Below are positions 1-11,987 of a stretch of DNA of 64,000 bases, in pieces. Source of the DNA: Oryza sativa Japonica Group (taxonomy: Eukaryota > Streptophyta > Magnoliopsida > Poales > Poaceae); assembly GCF_034140825.1 (NCBI RefSeq), contig NC_089042.1, positions 27,030,501-27,094,500 on the forward strand, in the 5' to 3' direction. Under the pieces are notes generated by a model. It was not told the DNA's origin, searched no databases, and was given only the letters and a program-made list of their open reading frames with translations. How positions within the stretch are numbered: the stretch's first letter is position 1; each line of letters begins with the position of its first letter. The translations under genes and the position numbers were made by a program.

Positions 1-3000
1 GAATAAAACATTATCATTGGATAAATACTTACGGACCTGCTAATCTATCAAGCTACTATCATGGTATTTTGCCATAACCTTTCCACTAGTATATCATACT
101 CCAGTGTGATGCATACTAAATAATTAGTCATTGTGCACTCTTTTGTTCCACAATATATGCCCTATCCCACCTTGTGCAGAAGGCACAAAATTGAAGAAAA
201 AGTTAATGGTTTTTTACCACCAAATTCCCTACTAAATGGCAGGGTACGATAACTCATTTTTTTGTGAATGACAGTTCCCAAGAAAATGAACTTCCATTAT
301 AAAACAGAGCAAAAAATACTAACAAGAGAGATAAAACATAGAATAATCTCACATCTAAATACTTAATGAAAATGCAGAGTGCAGGTCTATTTGTCTGTAC
401 TCTCTGCTCTGTGCATTACAAATATAATGAAGAGATTTCTTGTGGTCCTTGGAGAGGCACCACACATTTTATGCTTATGTGTGGTAACTCCCGGTACCTG
501 GAGGTATTGTACCTCATAATACCTCCCCAACGACTGTACAAACCCTCATAAAATGGAAGTATGGAGCTAACCTGAACCACAGTCGAATTTGTCAAGCCAG
601 AGATGAATGGTTCGAAGAACTCGGCCCTCCTTTGGATTTCACCAGAGGTGACAAACCTAAAGAACATGACAACTAAAGAAGACATAGTTAAATAATGAGA
701 GCAAAGCAGAGAAAGGCATACTACACATATCTGGATGTACAAACCATAATCAGAAACCATCTGATCCCTGGTTCTTTCTAGAAGCTCTTCGGCCCTAAGG
801 ATACAGGAAAACAAAATAGATTCACTACAGAAGGAAAACATTTATGATGGACATGCCATACTTTATAAACAATTACAAAAATTGCTTGTTGTTAATACAT
901 GATTATTGGTCATATGCATTAAGGATACAAATATAACTCTAGGATATTTACCCTATGGAGGATTCATGTCCCTGCAGAACACTTTCCAGCTGATCAATGA
1001 ATATCTGAAAATAATGAGGGTGGGAACATAAGGAAGGAGGTTGCAATAATTTGAGTGCACTGCAAGGAGATTACATTTTTTTGTAAAAAAGTAAAACACC
1101 AGTTGTAGATCAAGCACCAATAAAGGAGTCCTTTGTGAAAAATGCATCTCAACTACCCAAATTTCAACGTTGTACTAGCATCGATCAAATAACTCCCAAA
1201 GCCAGTAGAAAATAATGTGAAATCCATCTATTTGGGTTCTGGGTGGCTACAAACAGTCCAAATTTTGTTTTGCTAGCTTACTTATAAGTGATACATTATG
1301 AACTTCAGAAGGGTGACTGGTGAGTGATCCTAACTAAGAAACAAGTGAACATATATATAATGGACCAATCTTCAAGGCTAATCATTTTCAAAGTTATTAA
1401 CAATGCACAAGGATTAGACACTAGTATTTAATTTGTTGCATGACAGGAAAATGCACAAGCTCTCATTATAACTAGCTCATACAAAAATTATTCCAGGAAC
1501 ATCTAAAAAGGAAATGCAAACAAGCATACATGAAAATAATCGGACAGATCTTCATACTATTCAGAGGGAATACATCTGGCATAAGTTGCAAAACAGCAAT
1601 TGAACAGGATAAGTAAGGAGGGCCACACAAAGTAACAATAAAGACTTACAGAGAAGAAATCTTCAAAGGTGAACTCAATGTATCCAAGATCTGCAAGAGT
1701 CTTCTTGCACTGCTCAATTTTTTTTAGAATGCGCTCAACCTCAGCTTTGTCTTGTGTCTCTAGGATATGTTCCTAGAAGCAAATGATAAGATCATCAGCT
1801 TATAAAATAGTCAAAGTTTGTATGGAAACAGACCAAAAATAATACCAAGTAGGAAAACATAAAGCTTCGATAAAAGCAGTTTCCATCTCCTCGTGTCCTT
1901 CTTAAAGCATCATACTGTTCACCAAGCAACTGCAGACCAAGCAAGAAATTATAAGAACAAATTGAAGCACCATCCATTGATACGATAGATCAACCAAAAT
2001 ATGTCTATTACATATTATAACTGCCAAATCCATATGGACCTTTATTTTCTCCTGTAAAATGGGGCTGCCAGACTGAAACTCGGCGGCTAAAGTGGAGAGA
2101 GGTTCCTGCAAGGTTCAAAAGATATCAATAATGAACACAAATGAAAGCAGAAGAAAGTCATACGATAGCCTAAAATAACTGTACAAACACAGAGATAATC
2201 ATAGCAATGCATTAGTGTCCTCCATTGTGAAAAGGTGCTTGCAATTAACAGAACAAAATGAATTTGAGGCATCAAATATCTAACTACTTGACCTAAATCC
2301 AAGTTTAGTGCCAACATCATTTTCCATTTCATATGAAATTGTGTGTATGTAGCTCTCCACCTTCTCATATGGCCTATATTTGCAGATTTGTTCTGTTCGT
2401 GTAAATCCTAGTGTGAACCTTAACTGAAACTTTTGGGACACATTTAACCTCAGTTTCTGTGCTGAATTGACTAGCATAGGCTATTATTCTGCATCAACAA
2501 GTTCGTCCTTCACATTTATTGTCCTAGGTGTGACGATTAAAGGATGACACCACTTTTATCCTAGAATCATAATACGCTATGGAGCAAACTTGTTTGGCCA
2601 TCTCTATTATTCCATGCATAAATATTAAGTAAGGAGCACATCCAGCAAATGATAACAGATAAACCCTTCTTTTCCTAGAAGAGAACACGAAAGGTAATTG
2701 CTGTCTGTTCATCCAAATTCTAATTCCCCATGGTTCTGACTTCTGCATGAACCTCCAAACATCAGTTCACCAACGAAGCTAAAAAATCAAGTACAACAGT
2801 TACAGCTCCCAACAATAGCGCCTGACAATACTTAAGGACTGACCATCCAGAGGATGAAAATGGACACAACTGATATGAACTTGTTCAGCCAATCTCCATT
2901 ATTCCAGGCACCACGACTAAAAATAAAGGAGAAAATCCAGCATCTGATAACTCCTCTTATCCTTTAAGATGACGCAATAAGGGGAAATTGTTACTTGTTA

Positions 3001-3544
3001 TCCAAATTCTAGTCCCCACTGCTTGTATAGACGCCTTAAAATGTCAATTCACATAGAAATGGAGCACCAATACAACAGTAATGATGACCAACAATCAGCA
3101 TCCAACTAGACTAACAGGACTGATCTATCGCCTCACCTGCTGGCACAACTAGCGGATACTGGCATGGCAACACTGGGCGTCTTACCACGATTCAGACCCA
3201 TTTCTACCACATGAACAAATCTATCGACCGCAGATGAGTCAAAGCGCAGATGAGTCAAAGCGAGCGAGAGAGACAGAGAGAGAGAGGCGTCAACATCTCA
3301 CCTTGTCCCCGACGTACGGCAGCTTGGGCCCCTCGGGCGCGCGGAGGTCGGGGTCGGGGTCGCCGCAGCACGAGTGGTAGTAGTCCCCGCCCATCGAGAG
3401 CTCGACCGACACGGAGTCCGAGCACCCTCCACCACCTCCTCCCCCACCGCCGCTAGGGTTAGGATTCAACCCCTCCCCCCCCCCTCCTCCTCCCCCCTCG
3501 ACGACCGGCTCGGGGGCCGCGGCTGCCGCCGCCGCCTCCCCCAT
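1..3544 (-). CDS. WTG1: Otubain-like ubiquitin thioesterase, 5' part (runs off window start)
   Basis: Cysteine protease of the OTU/otubain family that removes ubiquitin. Seven exons on the minus strand join in frame: 3544-3302, 2105-2040, 1929-1846, 1772-1650, 1004-952, 794-745 and 672-572. They give 240 residues. The start is the ATG at 3544; the codon before it in frame is GTG. The N-terminus is rich in Ala and Gly. The active-site motif DGNCFYRSF (catalytic Asp and Cys) lies in exon 3. The catalytic His exon is not seen, so the last exon must lie beyond position 1, after an intron of at least 571 bp. From memory this is rice WTG1/OsOTUB1, a regulator of grain size and plant architecture; the match rests on recall of the protein. 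The gene is divergent from the O-fucosyltransferase-like gene. Confidence 0.9.
2570..3130. repeat. Diverged tandem duplication in WTG1 intron 1
   Basis: Two similar blocks of about 270 bp lie side by side in intron 1 (about 2575-2850 and 2870-3130). Shared landmarks occur in the same order: GAACTTGTT/GCAAACTTGTT, CCATCTCTATTATTCCA against CCAATCTCCATTATTCCA, ATCCAGCAAATGATAAC against ATCCAGCATCTGATAAC, and ATCCAAATTCTA followed by CCCCA. The blocks differ at many positions and by small indels, so the duplication is old. No coding sequence is visible in either block. Confidence 0.7.
3255..3288. repeat. GA-rich simple repeat
   Basis: Short run of GAGAGA/CAGAGA just inside intron 1 of WTG1, next to the donor of exon 1. 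On the transcribed strand it is a CT-rich tract. Confidence 0.7.
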
Positions 3545-4097
3545 CACCGCCTCCTCCGGGACCGTCGCCGCGGCGTCGCCCTCCCCGCCGCCGTCCGCCG
3601 CCTTGCGCTTCCGGGCGCTCGCGTCGGCCGCCTCCCGCGCCAGCTTCGCGTGTGTGGGGGCTTCGATTCGGTGGAGCTTTCCGCTTCTCTCCCCTCTCCC
3701 CGCGGTGCGTGTTCTTCTCTTCCGAGATCTCGGCGAAGGCGAGAAATAAGTGCGCGTTTTTTTCCCCTCGCGGATAAGCCCTCTGATAAATTCGTTTTTA
3801 CGTTTAGATCCTCAGAGTGGAGGCCGTAAGGGTCACTGACAGGTGGGTCCAGGAAGAGATGGGCCCACGTGTCATAAGGAGAAAGTGAACCGCGGGTGAG
3901 TTATTACGCGTTTCCGATTGGTTAGCCCCCCCACCCCTACCGGTTTCCTCACGCCACCGCTCGATCTGGATAAGCGTCGATGACATGGTGGGCCCACATA
4001 GCCACGGGCCCACATTCTGACGAGCTTATATACGCTCTCCACTCCGGCGTGGAGGCGGCGGCGGCCGATCAGATCCAGTGCTTCTCGCGGCGAGGCG
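3545..4097. promoter_or_regulatory. Shared divergent promoter, WTG1 / O-fucosyltransferase-like gene
   Basis: Only 553 bp separate the two start codons, which point away from each other. The interval holds three GGGCCCAC cores (near 3861, 3989 and 4006), the type of site II element bound by TCP factors in plants. It also has a CACTGACAGGTGGGTCC stretch at 3834-3850. A TATATAC box at 4027-4033 is placed for the plus-strand gene; no comparable TATA box was found for WTG1. Bidirectional activity is inferred from the geometry. Confidence 0.6.
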
Positions 4098-7000
4098 ATG
4101 TCGTCGTCGGCGTCGCCGGCGGCGTGGTGGGCGCGCAGCCGCGTCCGCATCCTCCTACCGGTCATCTTCCTCGCCCCCGCGCTCTACTTCCTCCTCTCTC
4201 CACCCTCCTCTCCGCCTTTCTTCTTCACTCTTCCCACCTCCAGGTACGCGGCCCAGCCTCACCTCTTGCAGCTGATGCTCGAGATTGTTCCAGAAGCTTA
4301 CGGATCTCGCTTACTCGCTTTTGGTCTTTAGGGAGGAGTCGCCGTCGGCGTCGGGGTCGCGGGTCATATGGGCGCAGCGGCGGGTGGCGGAGTGGCGGTC
4401 GTGCGGGTGGTGGCGGGCGGCAATGCCGGGTGAGACCTCGCCGTGATTTGTGGTTTGGGTTTAAGGATCCGGGTAGTGGACATCTCTGCTTGAGACTGTG
4501 GTGGTGATTGCGGTTTTGAACCTCCTCTTCTTCTGCAGCTCCGTCGAGGAGGAATGGGTACATCCGGATCGACTGCTACGGCGGGCTCAACCAGCTGCGA
4601 CGCGATGTACGTTAAGCGATCTCGGCTAGCGTTTCTCTCTTCCGTTGTTAGTGGGATCAAATGAGTGTTGGCTTTCTGGATTTCGCTGTTAGATCGTTCG
4701 GCCATGCACAAGTAGTAAGATAGTAGGGTCAATGAGGGGGATCATATGTTTTATCTTCTACTCCATGATTAAAATGTCGTGGAGGCAGGTTGCATGATAT
4801 ATAGTGGCATAACTAAATTTTCAGATTATTTATGAAAATTTTCACATTGCAAGGCGAATGTGATTTCAACTGGCTATGTTATTATGTTACTCCTGGTTGT
4901 AATTATTCTTCCGAATGTTTCTTCAGCTATGTGATGGAATTGCGGTTGCGCGCCTTCTCAACGCAACAATGGTTCTGCCCAAGTTTGAGGTTGCTGCCTA
5001 CTGGAATGAATCTAGGTATGAGAATCACTCTACAAGATGAACGACTGTGCTACTTGTAGTTATGCAGTTTATTTCTGTTCAAAAGGTAGTTCATCACTTA
5101 TTGGTATTCTCTGTCAGTGGATTTGCAGACGTTTTCGATGTTGATTACTTCATTGAGCAAACCAGAGGTTATGTGGAAGTTGTGAAGGACATGCCTGAAG
5201 AGATAGCATCAAAAGAGCCCTTTAAGGTTGATTGCAGCAAACGAAAAGGACATTTTGATTACGTGGAAACGGTGCTTCCAGCTCTCTTGGAGCATCAGTA
5301 TATTTCACTGACACCTGCCATGAGCCAAAGAAGAGACAGGTATTATTTCAACATCTAGTTGTGAATTGTGATGTCCAGTTCTTTAATACCGATTATCCTA
5401 ATCATGCCTCCAAGTGGTTTGTTTTGTTCCCAATTTATGTTGTTCAGTGTTAATAAAAGTTGTCTTGAATCATGTTTGTTGTTGATGCTCTTAATATACT
5501 GCAAGGGATGGGTAGGATAAGGCTGGCGAGGAATTACCATAGGAAATTCCAGTGTGATATGTTGCAGTAATTATAAGAGTTCAATACATAACGTAGTTTG
5601 ACTTGATTTGTAATATTCATGATTGATTCTTAAGTATCATACGTGGGACTTGGTAGCACCAACCAGCATCGAAAATTATTTTGGCCTTGTTATGTACATT
5701 TAGATGTTGATGTCCGGTGTTTGATGTGACCATGTCAATCATGTCTTCAAACGGGTACTTTTTTGTCGCTTTCATTGCTTGGGATATTTCTCAGTTCTAA
5801 TAATGCTAGGAGTGTGCCCATTTAGCAGATAGTACTTATGACAGCAGCAACAACTTCAACTCGCCTACTCTTATTTTCCTTTTGCCCTGGTAAATTTACG
5901 TTTAGTTTTCACTGTTCTACTCGTAAAGATTGCCATCTGCCCAATATATTTTTAGGGTGTGTTCGTTTCCACCGGTTGAGAAAGTCTTCCCACGCACGCA
6001 AAATGGAGCAAAGTCATTAGCGCATGATTAAATAAAATTAGCTAAAAAAACTTGAAAATTGGGTTAATATGATTTTTTTCCTAGCAACTTTCCTATAGAA
6101 TTTCTTTTCAAAAAACACACCGTTTAGCAGTTCGGGAAGCGTGCCGTGGAAAACGAGGGAATAGAAGTTGGGAAAGGGTAGAAAAGAACTCACCCTTAGT
6201 ATGTTCCACAGAATGCACTCTGAGTGAGACAATGGCATAAGACAGATAATAGTTTAATAGTTAGTGTTATTTATAGGGTTATAGCTTTTATACTGGTGCC
6301 AATGATTTTATTTTGAACTATTTGCTACCATAATTATTCTTTTTAGTCTGGCTTTGCTTCAAGCTGATGTATATGCCTCTTTTTCAGAAATCCTTCATAC
6401 GCGAAAGCTTCTTACTGCCAAGGCTGCTACAATGCACTGCGGTTGAATAAGAATGTGGAAACAAAAGCTATTGAGCTTCTCCAAGCCATACCAAAACCTT
6501 TCTTGTCTCTTCACCTGAGATTTGAACCAGATATGGTTGCCTACAGTCGATGTGTATACACTGGTCTGTCTTCTAAATCACTCAGTGCAATTGAAGCTGC
6601 ACGTGGGGAGGACAGGAAGGCATTGACTGGTGAGGCTGCCCTTCTGTGGAGGAACCGTGGCAAGTGCCCTCTAACACCAAGTGAAACAGCATTTATACTT
6701 AAAGCATTAGGTATCCCCACAGACACAAACATTTATTTAGCTGCTGGCGATGGGCTAATGGAACTTGAGGGCTTCACTTCCATTTACAAAAATATATACA
6801 CTAAATCATCCCTCCTAACTCATGATGATTTTGAGAAGATGCATGGCAATACAAAAGCTGCTCTTGATTACTATGTTTCAGTCAGCAGTGATGCTTATGT
6901 TGCCACCTTCTTTGGAAATATGGATAAGATGGTAACTGCGATGAGAACAATGCAAGGGCACCAGAAGACTCTGGTCTTGAGTAGGAGGGCCTATGCAAAC

Positions 7001-7126
7001 TACACAGCTGTTGGACTTTCAGGGGAGCAACTAGCTATGGCCATGTGGGATGCCCATCGAGAGGAATATATCATGGGGAGGGGATCAGCCCTTCCTGAGC
7101 AGTGCTTCTGTGAGTTCAAATTGTAA
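4098..7126 (+). CDS. O-fucosyltransferase-like glycosyltransferase (type II membrane protein)
   Basis: Six exons, 4098-4243, 4332-4429, 4539-4606, 4927-5015, 5118-5339 and 6388-7126, join in frame to 453 residues. A hydrophobic segment at about residues 18-33 (LLPVIFLAPALYFLL) fits a type II Golgi anchor. The nucleotide-sugar domain follows, with RIDCYGGLNQLRRD and then GIAVARLLNATMVLP, which matches the plant DUF246/GT106-type pattern of Gly-Gly-Leu-Asn-Gln. Later motifs are LSLHLRFEPDM and the conserved GHxKT-like stretch near the C-terminus. Members make or modify cell-wall or protein glycans in the Golgi; the exact acceptor cannot be told here. Intron 5 carries a Tourist MITE. The start fits a short leader in the shared promoter. 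Confidence 0.88.
5955..6195. mobile_element. Tourist-like MITE in intron 5 of the O-fucosyltransferase-like gene
   Basis: A 241-bp element with terminal inverted repeats GGGTGTGTTC / GAACTCACCC, flanked by TTA at 5952-5954 and 6196-6198. The 3-bp TTA target duplication is typical of PIF/Harbinger MITEs. No coding capacity is visible. Confidence 0.75.
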
Positions 7127-7127
7127 C

Positions 7128-7179
7128 ACGAAGGCCACTTTAGATTGCCATCAACGAAGGCCACTTTAGATTGCCATCA
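7128..7179. repeat. 26-bp perfect tandem duplication in 3' UTR
   Basis: The unit beginning ACGAAGGCCACTTTAG and ending GCCATCA occurs twice with no mismatch, directly after the stop codon of the O-fucosyltransferase-like gene. The perfect identity suggests a recent duplication. Confidence 0.9.
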
Positions 7180-9462
7180 TTTGATCAACAGCAATTAATA
7201 TGTGACTTCAGAATCTTCAGATGTGCAAATATGGATGAGAATTTTACTGCGATAGAGAGCAATGCTGACGATAAAGAAGAAACTGTTCTTGGTGAGATGG
7301 GATTTCACAGTCAGCATGGTGGCTGGGCTCTGTGGAGGGAAGCTGGCTCTCGTACAGAAATGCATCTTGGCCCGCCTTCTGTTTCTCCTGCGTACTGTTT
7401 TGACTTTTCGGTGAGTTCAAATAGTAGCAAAGACACTTTCAATTTCCTCTGCCTGCATATTACGAGAATTGTGTCTACAAAACTAGTGACCTACATTTCA
7501 GTTCTGAAATGTCATTTTTAAATTGAATATACTCACAAGGTCGCAATTCTAAAATTCATGAGATTATATAGATGGAATTTATGATGCTCAGGAGGTAACG
7601 AGTTGTGAGTGATGTAGTAGTGACTAATGATTGAGCTCATCTGTCACTAGGCATTACATTACAGTTACAGATTCTGTTCTGTAGAGTTGGGTAGAAAACT
7701 GGATGCTTCTATGATGACTGATTATTTTAACTATAGGTTAGTAGAGCTACGTCTAGATATTACTTCTTGAATATGGAGTTGTTTGGTTCTTGATGCACTA
7801 TTTATTTGGTTTCTAGAAGAGTCAGAATCCAGCAACTATTGATTAGAGTCAATGAGATTTGTGTTTAAAAAGTTACTCTGAGAACACCATGATGCGTAGT
7901 TGCGTAATCAACCAAGATTGTTGAGTGTACAATTATCCACGGGTTATGATTATGAAAACACTTAAACAAGATGTTCAACTTGCATGGGTCATATTCATTA
8001 CTCCATAGCACTAATAATCTGTAGGACTAGTGATTGTCTCCTAGTTTTCATCTTGACCAGTACACTTAGATAAATTGGAAGAATAATTGGTTGGTATCTG
8101 AGCATGTGGGCTCTGGACTACCACTTGAATGTTGGGAAGATAACCAATGGCAGTTCACTCCTCCACTCACAGTGCAGCGGCAAGTGACATACGTAATACT
8201 GATTCATTTCCTATCATTTCTTTGAGGGAAAGCAGTGCTGAATCCATTTAGATGTAATTTTTCTTCTGTGAAAAGCACGTCATTAAATAGTTTGACCTTG
8301 TGTGAACATGCAGGACTTCAAGTCAATGGCTTAACCTGAGAAGGAAGCCTCGCAGAAACTTCCCACATCTTTGTCTTGTACTTTAGTCATATACAAACTC
8401 AGAGGATGCCCACGGCCTTGTATGAAAGCTTATCTTCGCTCCAATCAGAAGTTATTAACATGGAAATATTGGTTTGAAGAGATTTAAATGCAAATTGCCA
8501 ATATTCTATTGAAGGAAATCAAGAGGTCAACTTTAGGTACGTGATCTTGCTATGGACCTTAATCTACTTGCAAAGCTAGTATAATTGTATGGTCTGAATT
8601 GACAAAGCGTCATACTGTATGTCTTCCACGCATCAATTCTCAGTTTCTGGCTTTCTGCACTATCATACTTACAAGTTAGCATAATTGTATTCATTTAAGC
8701 GATTGAGGTGCTCTTGCACTATCCATCTGAATATCTGAGACCATATTTGTGTAAACACGTGCTGAAAATTTGGAGAGTATATTCCTGATTCCGAGCATAC
8801 TCTTTGGTGCAAAACGTGCATACTGAAACAAATAAAGAAGTGGAAATAAGGAAATTTAAAGGTATGGATGGATGGTGTAGATGGATATCTGGGAAAGGGT
8901 TTTGTTTGAATTTGAACTAGATTAGAACTATTTGGCTCTGTAATGTTTTCATGTATACTGGATAAGCACACCAGTTACATGCTTATCCATATGGACCATC
9001 ACATACAAACATCGCATGTGGTTCCTCCACATACATGGCGCCTGCAGTCCACGGCAACCGACTGCTTATACATATTTACAGATTCAAATATAGTATACTC
9101 AATTCTATTAGATATACACATGCATACATATAGGACATAAATCTGTATACTTCTTTCTGTACGTAAATAAATTAATAGATATAATTCAAAGATAAAGATG
9201 GAAAACGAGAGAAGAGCTGAGTCTTATCAATTCATATACAGACAATCCAGCTGGTACTACAATGCAGCTAAGTACTACACTGTACACACTGCTGTTTACC
9301 ATGAAGTGGTTGGCTATAAAGGAAACAACTTCTTGAAGTGTCCCCACTGACTGGCTAAGCTATTCCAGTAGCAGCTGAGTCCCATCCTTATCACTTCTCC
9401 CATCTCCTTAGACCTTAAGCTAAGGCAACACGAGTGAGGGCTGGACACATCATCACAAAAGC
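7180..9462. other. 3' UTR and intergenic sequence
   Basis: About 2.3 kb between the O-fucosyltransferase-like stop codon and the ERF gene. The first part is likely 3' UTR. A 117-codon open frame at 7171-7521 has no recognisable domain. The remainder is AT-rich single-copy-looking sequence in which I see no gene. Confidence 0.5.
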
Positions 9463-9463
9463 T

Positions 9464-9475
9464 TTATAATATATG
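9464..9475 (+). promoter_or_regulatory. TATA-like box of the ERF gene
   Basis: TTTATAATATAT lies about 50 bp before the first coding-like frame of the ERF gene. If it is used, transcription starts near 9500 and the transcript contains no in-frame ATG before 9853. Confidence 0.4.
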
Positions 9476-9522
9476 GGCTTTGTCCTGTTTTCTCTGGATA
9501 TATCAGTTACTCCTCTTACCAG

Positions 9523-11253
9523 TGCAGCTCTGCATCGTCAGCGATCAAGGGTACCAGGGTGGATCGCCTACGAGAAGCTAGTGACACAGGGCATCATCGT
9601 GGTCGGCACAAGAGGGCCCGCTCCTCTCCTCCACGCCATGACGACGAGCCGCCACCGCCGCCGCCGCTGTCTCCGGCGGTGACAGGAGGAGCACACGGCG
9701 GCGCCGCGTGGCACTCAACGGTGCTCGCGGAGGACGTCGAAAGTGCCGTCATCGTCGCGGCGCTGACGCACGTCATCAGCTCCACGGCGGCGGAGGTGAC
9801 CACGGCCGTTCCTCCGGTGACGGTTGCGCCGCAGCGAGCTGCCACGGCTACCATGTTCGGACAGCAAGGTACGCTGATCGATATTGGATACTTGGTTTTG
9901 TGATCGATTACACATGGCTTCTACTTCCTCTGTCTTTGTATATTGTAATTCTCCAGATAATTCGATCTTCTTCGTCATGAATCACCTAGTTTGGAGGCAT
10001 TACCAAATGGAAAAGGCTACACGTACAAAAAGAAATTGTTATAATTTTTTTACTAATGCTGACGAATAACATAGGCTCAAATTAGTGAGCAGATACTATA
10101 TATGATTGTCTATATAGCCCAGAAAATTTCAGGGAAATCATATGAACTTTGGGACAAAATACTGTTATCAACTTTGGGACAAAAGGGTGCGCTTGTGACA
10201 ATGTACAGTGGTTGCGGATAGAACTTACTTTAGTAGTTTCTAGCTAGAAAGAATAAATAATGCGTTGTTATTTGCAAGTGAAGCACACACGTAGCTCGCT
10301 TTAGCCTTCAACGTGGCAATGGCAGTGAATTATTGGATTGTTGCTTATAAGATGTAAACCCAGGTACGGTTTGGTGTTGATTGATGTAGTATGTATGTGA
10401 GACAGAGCTGTCGACTTTGTATGTGGACTCTTCCTTGTAGATTTTGTACTATGATGCTTGCATGACAGCAATAGTGTTAATTTGACGTTAAATTAATGTC
10501 TCTATTCTTCATTTTGATACGTGTCTCAGTGTTCTTTCCATCTCTACCTCAATTTTGCCGTGTGTGCAGTGTGCTGTGCACATGCATGATATATGCATGA
10601 ATCATGATGGGTTGATCGCAGTGATGCAGCAGCCGCCGCGCGGCTTTCCTCCTCTGCCGTCGTCGAGCGGATCAGCAGCGACGGCGCCGGAGCAGCAGCA
10701 GCCACGGCGGCGCTACCGCGGCGTGCGGCAGCGGCCGTGGGGGAAGTGGGCGGCGGAGATCCGCGACCCGGTGAAGGCGGCGCGGGTGTGGCTCGGCACC
10801 TTCGACACCGCCGAGGACGCCGCCCGCGCCTACGACGCCGCCGCCGTCCGCTTCAAGGGCTCCAAGGCCAAGGTCAACTTCCCCGACGAAGTCGCCGGCG
10901 CCAGCATCGCCGCCGTCCAGCTGCCACGCCATCATCAACACCACCCCCCAACGTCACTGCCGCCGCTGCCGGTGCCGGCGCATCTGAGGCCACACTTCAG
11001 CCTCGCCGGCGGCCAGAGCACCACACCGGCGCCCGCAGCCGCCGCCGTCGCCGCTCCGCCGCGGGAGGAGTTCCCCGACCTCAGCAGCTACGCGCACATA
11101 CTGCAGAGCGGCGACCTGGAGTACGACTTCCACGCCGCGGTTTCTGCCGGACTAACGACGACAGCTGGGCGATCGTCGTCGTCGTCGTCATTGTCGATGC
11201 CGCCGCCATCCGAGGATCTTGACTATAAGCCTCCCTTTGGACCATCTAATTAA
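9523..11253 (+). CDS. AP2/ERF-domain transcription factor, start uncertain
   Basis: Nuclear transcription factor of the ERF family. Exon 2 (10622-11253) encodes one AP2 domain: [20 protein letters not shown], then ARVWLGTF and [11 protein letters not shown]. Ala and Asp at the diagnostic positions of WAAEIRD place it with ERF rather than DREB proteins, so a GCC-box target is expected. Exon 1 ends at 9868 (CAAG|GTACGC) and splices in phase to CAG|TG at 10622. The exon 1 frame reads [13 protein letters not shown], like the conserved N-terminal motif of ABR1/RAP2.6-type (group X) ERFs. That frame has no ATG between its upstream stop at 9421 and 9853. Starting at 9853 gives 215 residues. The open frame from the possible acceptor at 9522 gives a longer protein. 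The tail is rich in Ser and Pro. Confidence 0.8.
9869..10621 (+). other. Intron of the ERF gene
   Basis: A 753-bp intron with donor GTACGC and acceptor GATCGCAG. It contains a near-duplicate phrase (ACTTTGGGACAAAA, twice near 10147-10185). I see no gene or mobile element in it. Confidence 0.7.
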
Positions 11254-11717
11254 TCTACTGATTATTCAAATTAGCATAGATAGATAACCCTTTACAAAAT
11301 CAGGGGGAAATTCTGAAATTCTGCATTTTAGGAGTACAACTTAATTTGTAATAATGGAAATGGTTCACGAATTTTAGTATAATCAGAAAATAGATAGTAT
11401 CATCTTGTAGCAAAGATGAATAGATAGAACAGTGCAGTGTGTACATTTCATTATGTCAACTTAACAGTGCTTGGATTGAAATGTAGATTAAGTAGGAGAA
11501 TTAATTGTTTGTACTTTGTAGTAGTAAGTGGCTCCATCGATCCACTTGATTCTTAGAGACAAAGATGCCTTTGATGGCTTGATGCCTTTGAAACTGGACT
11601 GAGAATTTCTGTGGGTCGCTCTCACTCCACTCAGAACAAAGGGGGGAAACCAACGGCTGCATCTAGTATATCTATGTATCTCACCATCATCCGTACCGTA
11701 TGTCTTTGTAGTTTCAT

Positions 11718-11845
11718 ACTTTTTCTTTAAACTTTTAACTTTTTCATCACATCAAAACTTTCCTACATACACAAATTTCCAACTTTTTCGTTACATCGTT
11801 CCAATTTCAACCAAACTTCTAATTTTGGCGTGAACTAAATACACC
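11718..11845. mobile_element. hAT-type MITE fragment
   Basis: Contains the phrases CATCACATCAAAACTTTCCTACATACAC, CCAATTTCAACCAAACTTC and GTGAACTAAATACACC, which belong to a very common rice MITE family. The same kind of sequence recurs at 45443-45580. The left end is not clear. Confidence 0.5.
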
Positions 11846-11858
11846 CTCAGATTATGTA

Positions 11859-11969
11859 CTTCCTCTCTCATATAATGTTGTTACCTAGTTTCCGATTGGA
11901 TACTTTCCAATCCAAGAAATCACAATGTTCAATCAGAGACTAGGTAGTAATATTTCGAGATGAATGAAG
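11859..11969. mobile_element. Stowaway-like MITE
   Basis: A 111-bp inverted-repeat element, flanked by TA at 11857-11858 and 11970-11971. Its arms read CTTCCTCTCTCATATAATGTTGTTACCTAG and its complement with mismatches. A second Stowaway starts only 18 bp downstream. Confidence 0.6.
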
Positions 11970-11987
11970 TACTTGCACTAGTATATA

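Noticed and set aside
3374-3829. Plus-strand frame overlapping WTG1 exon 1
   Set aside because: Antisense shadow of the Gly/Ala-rich first exon of WTG1.
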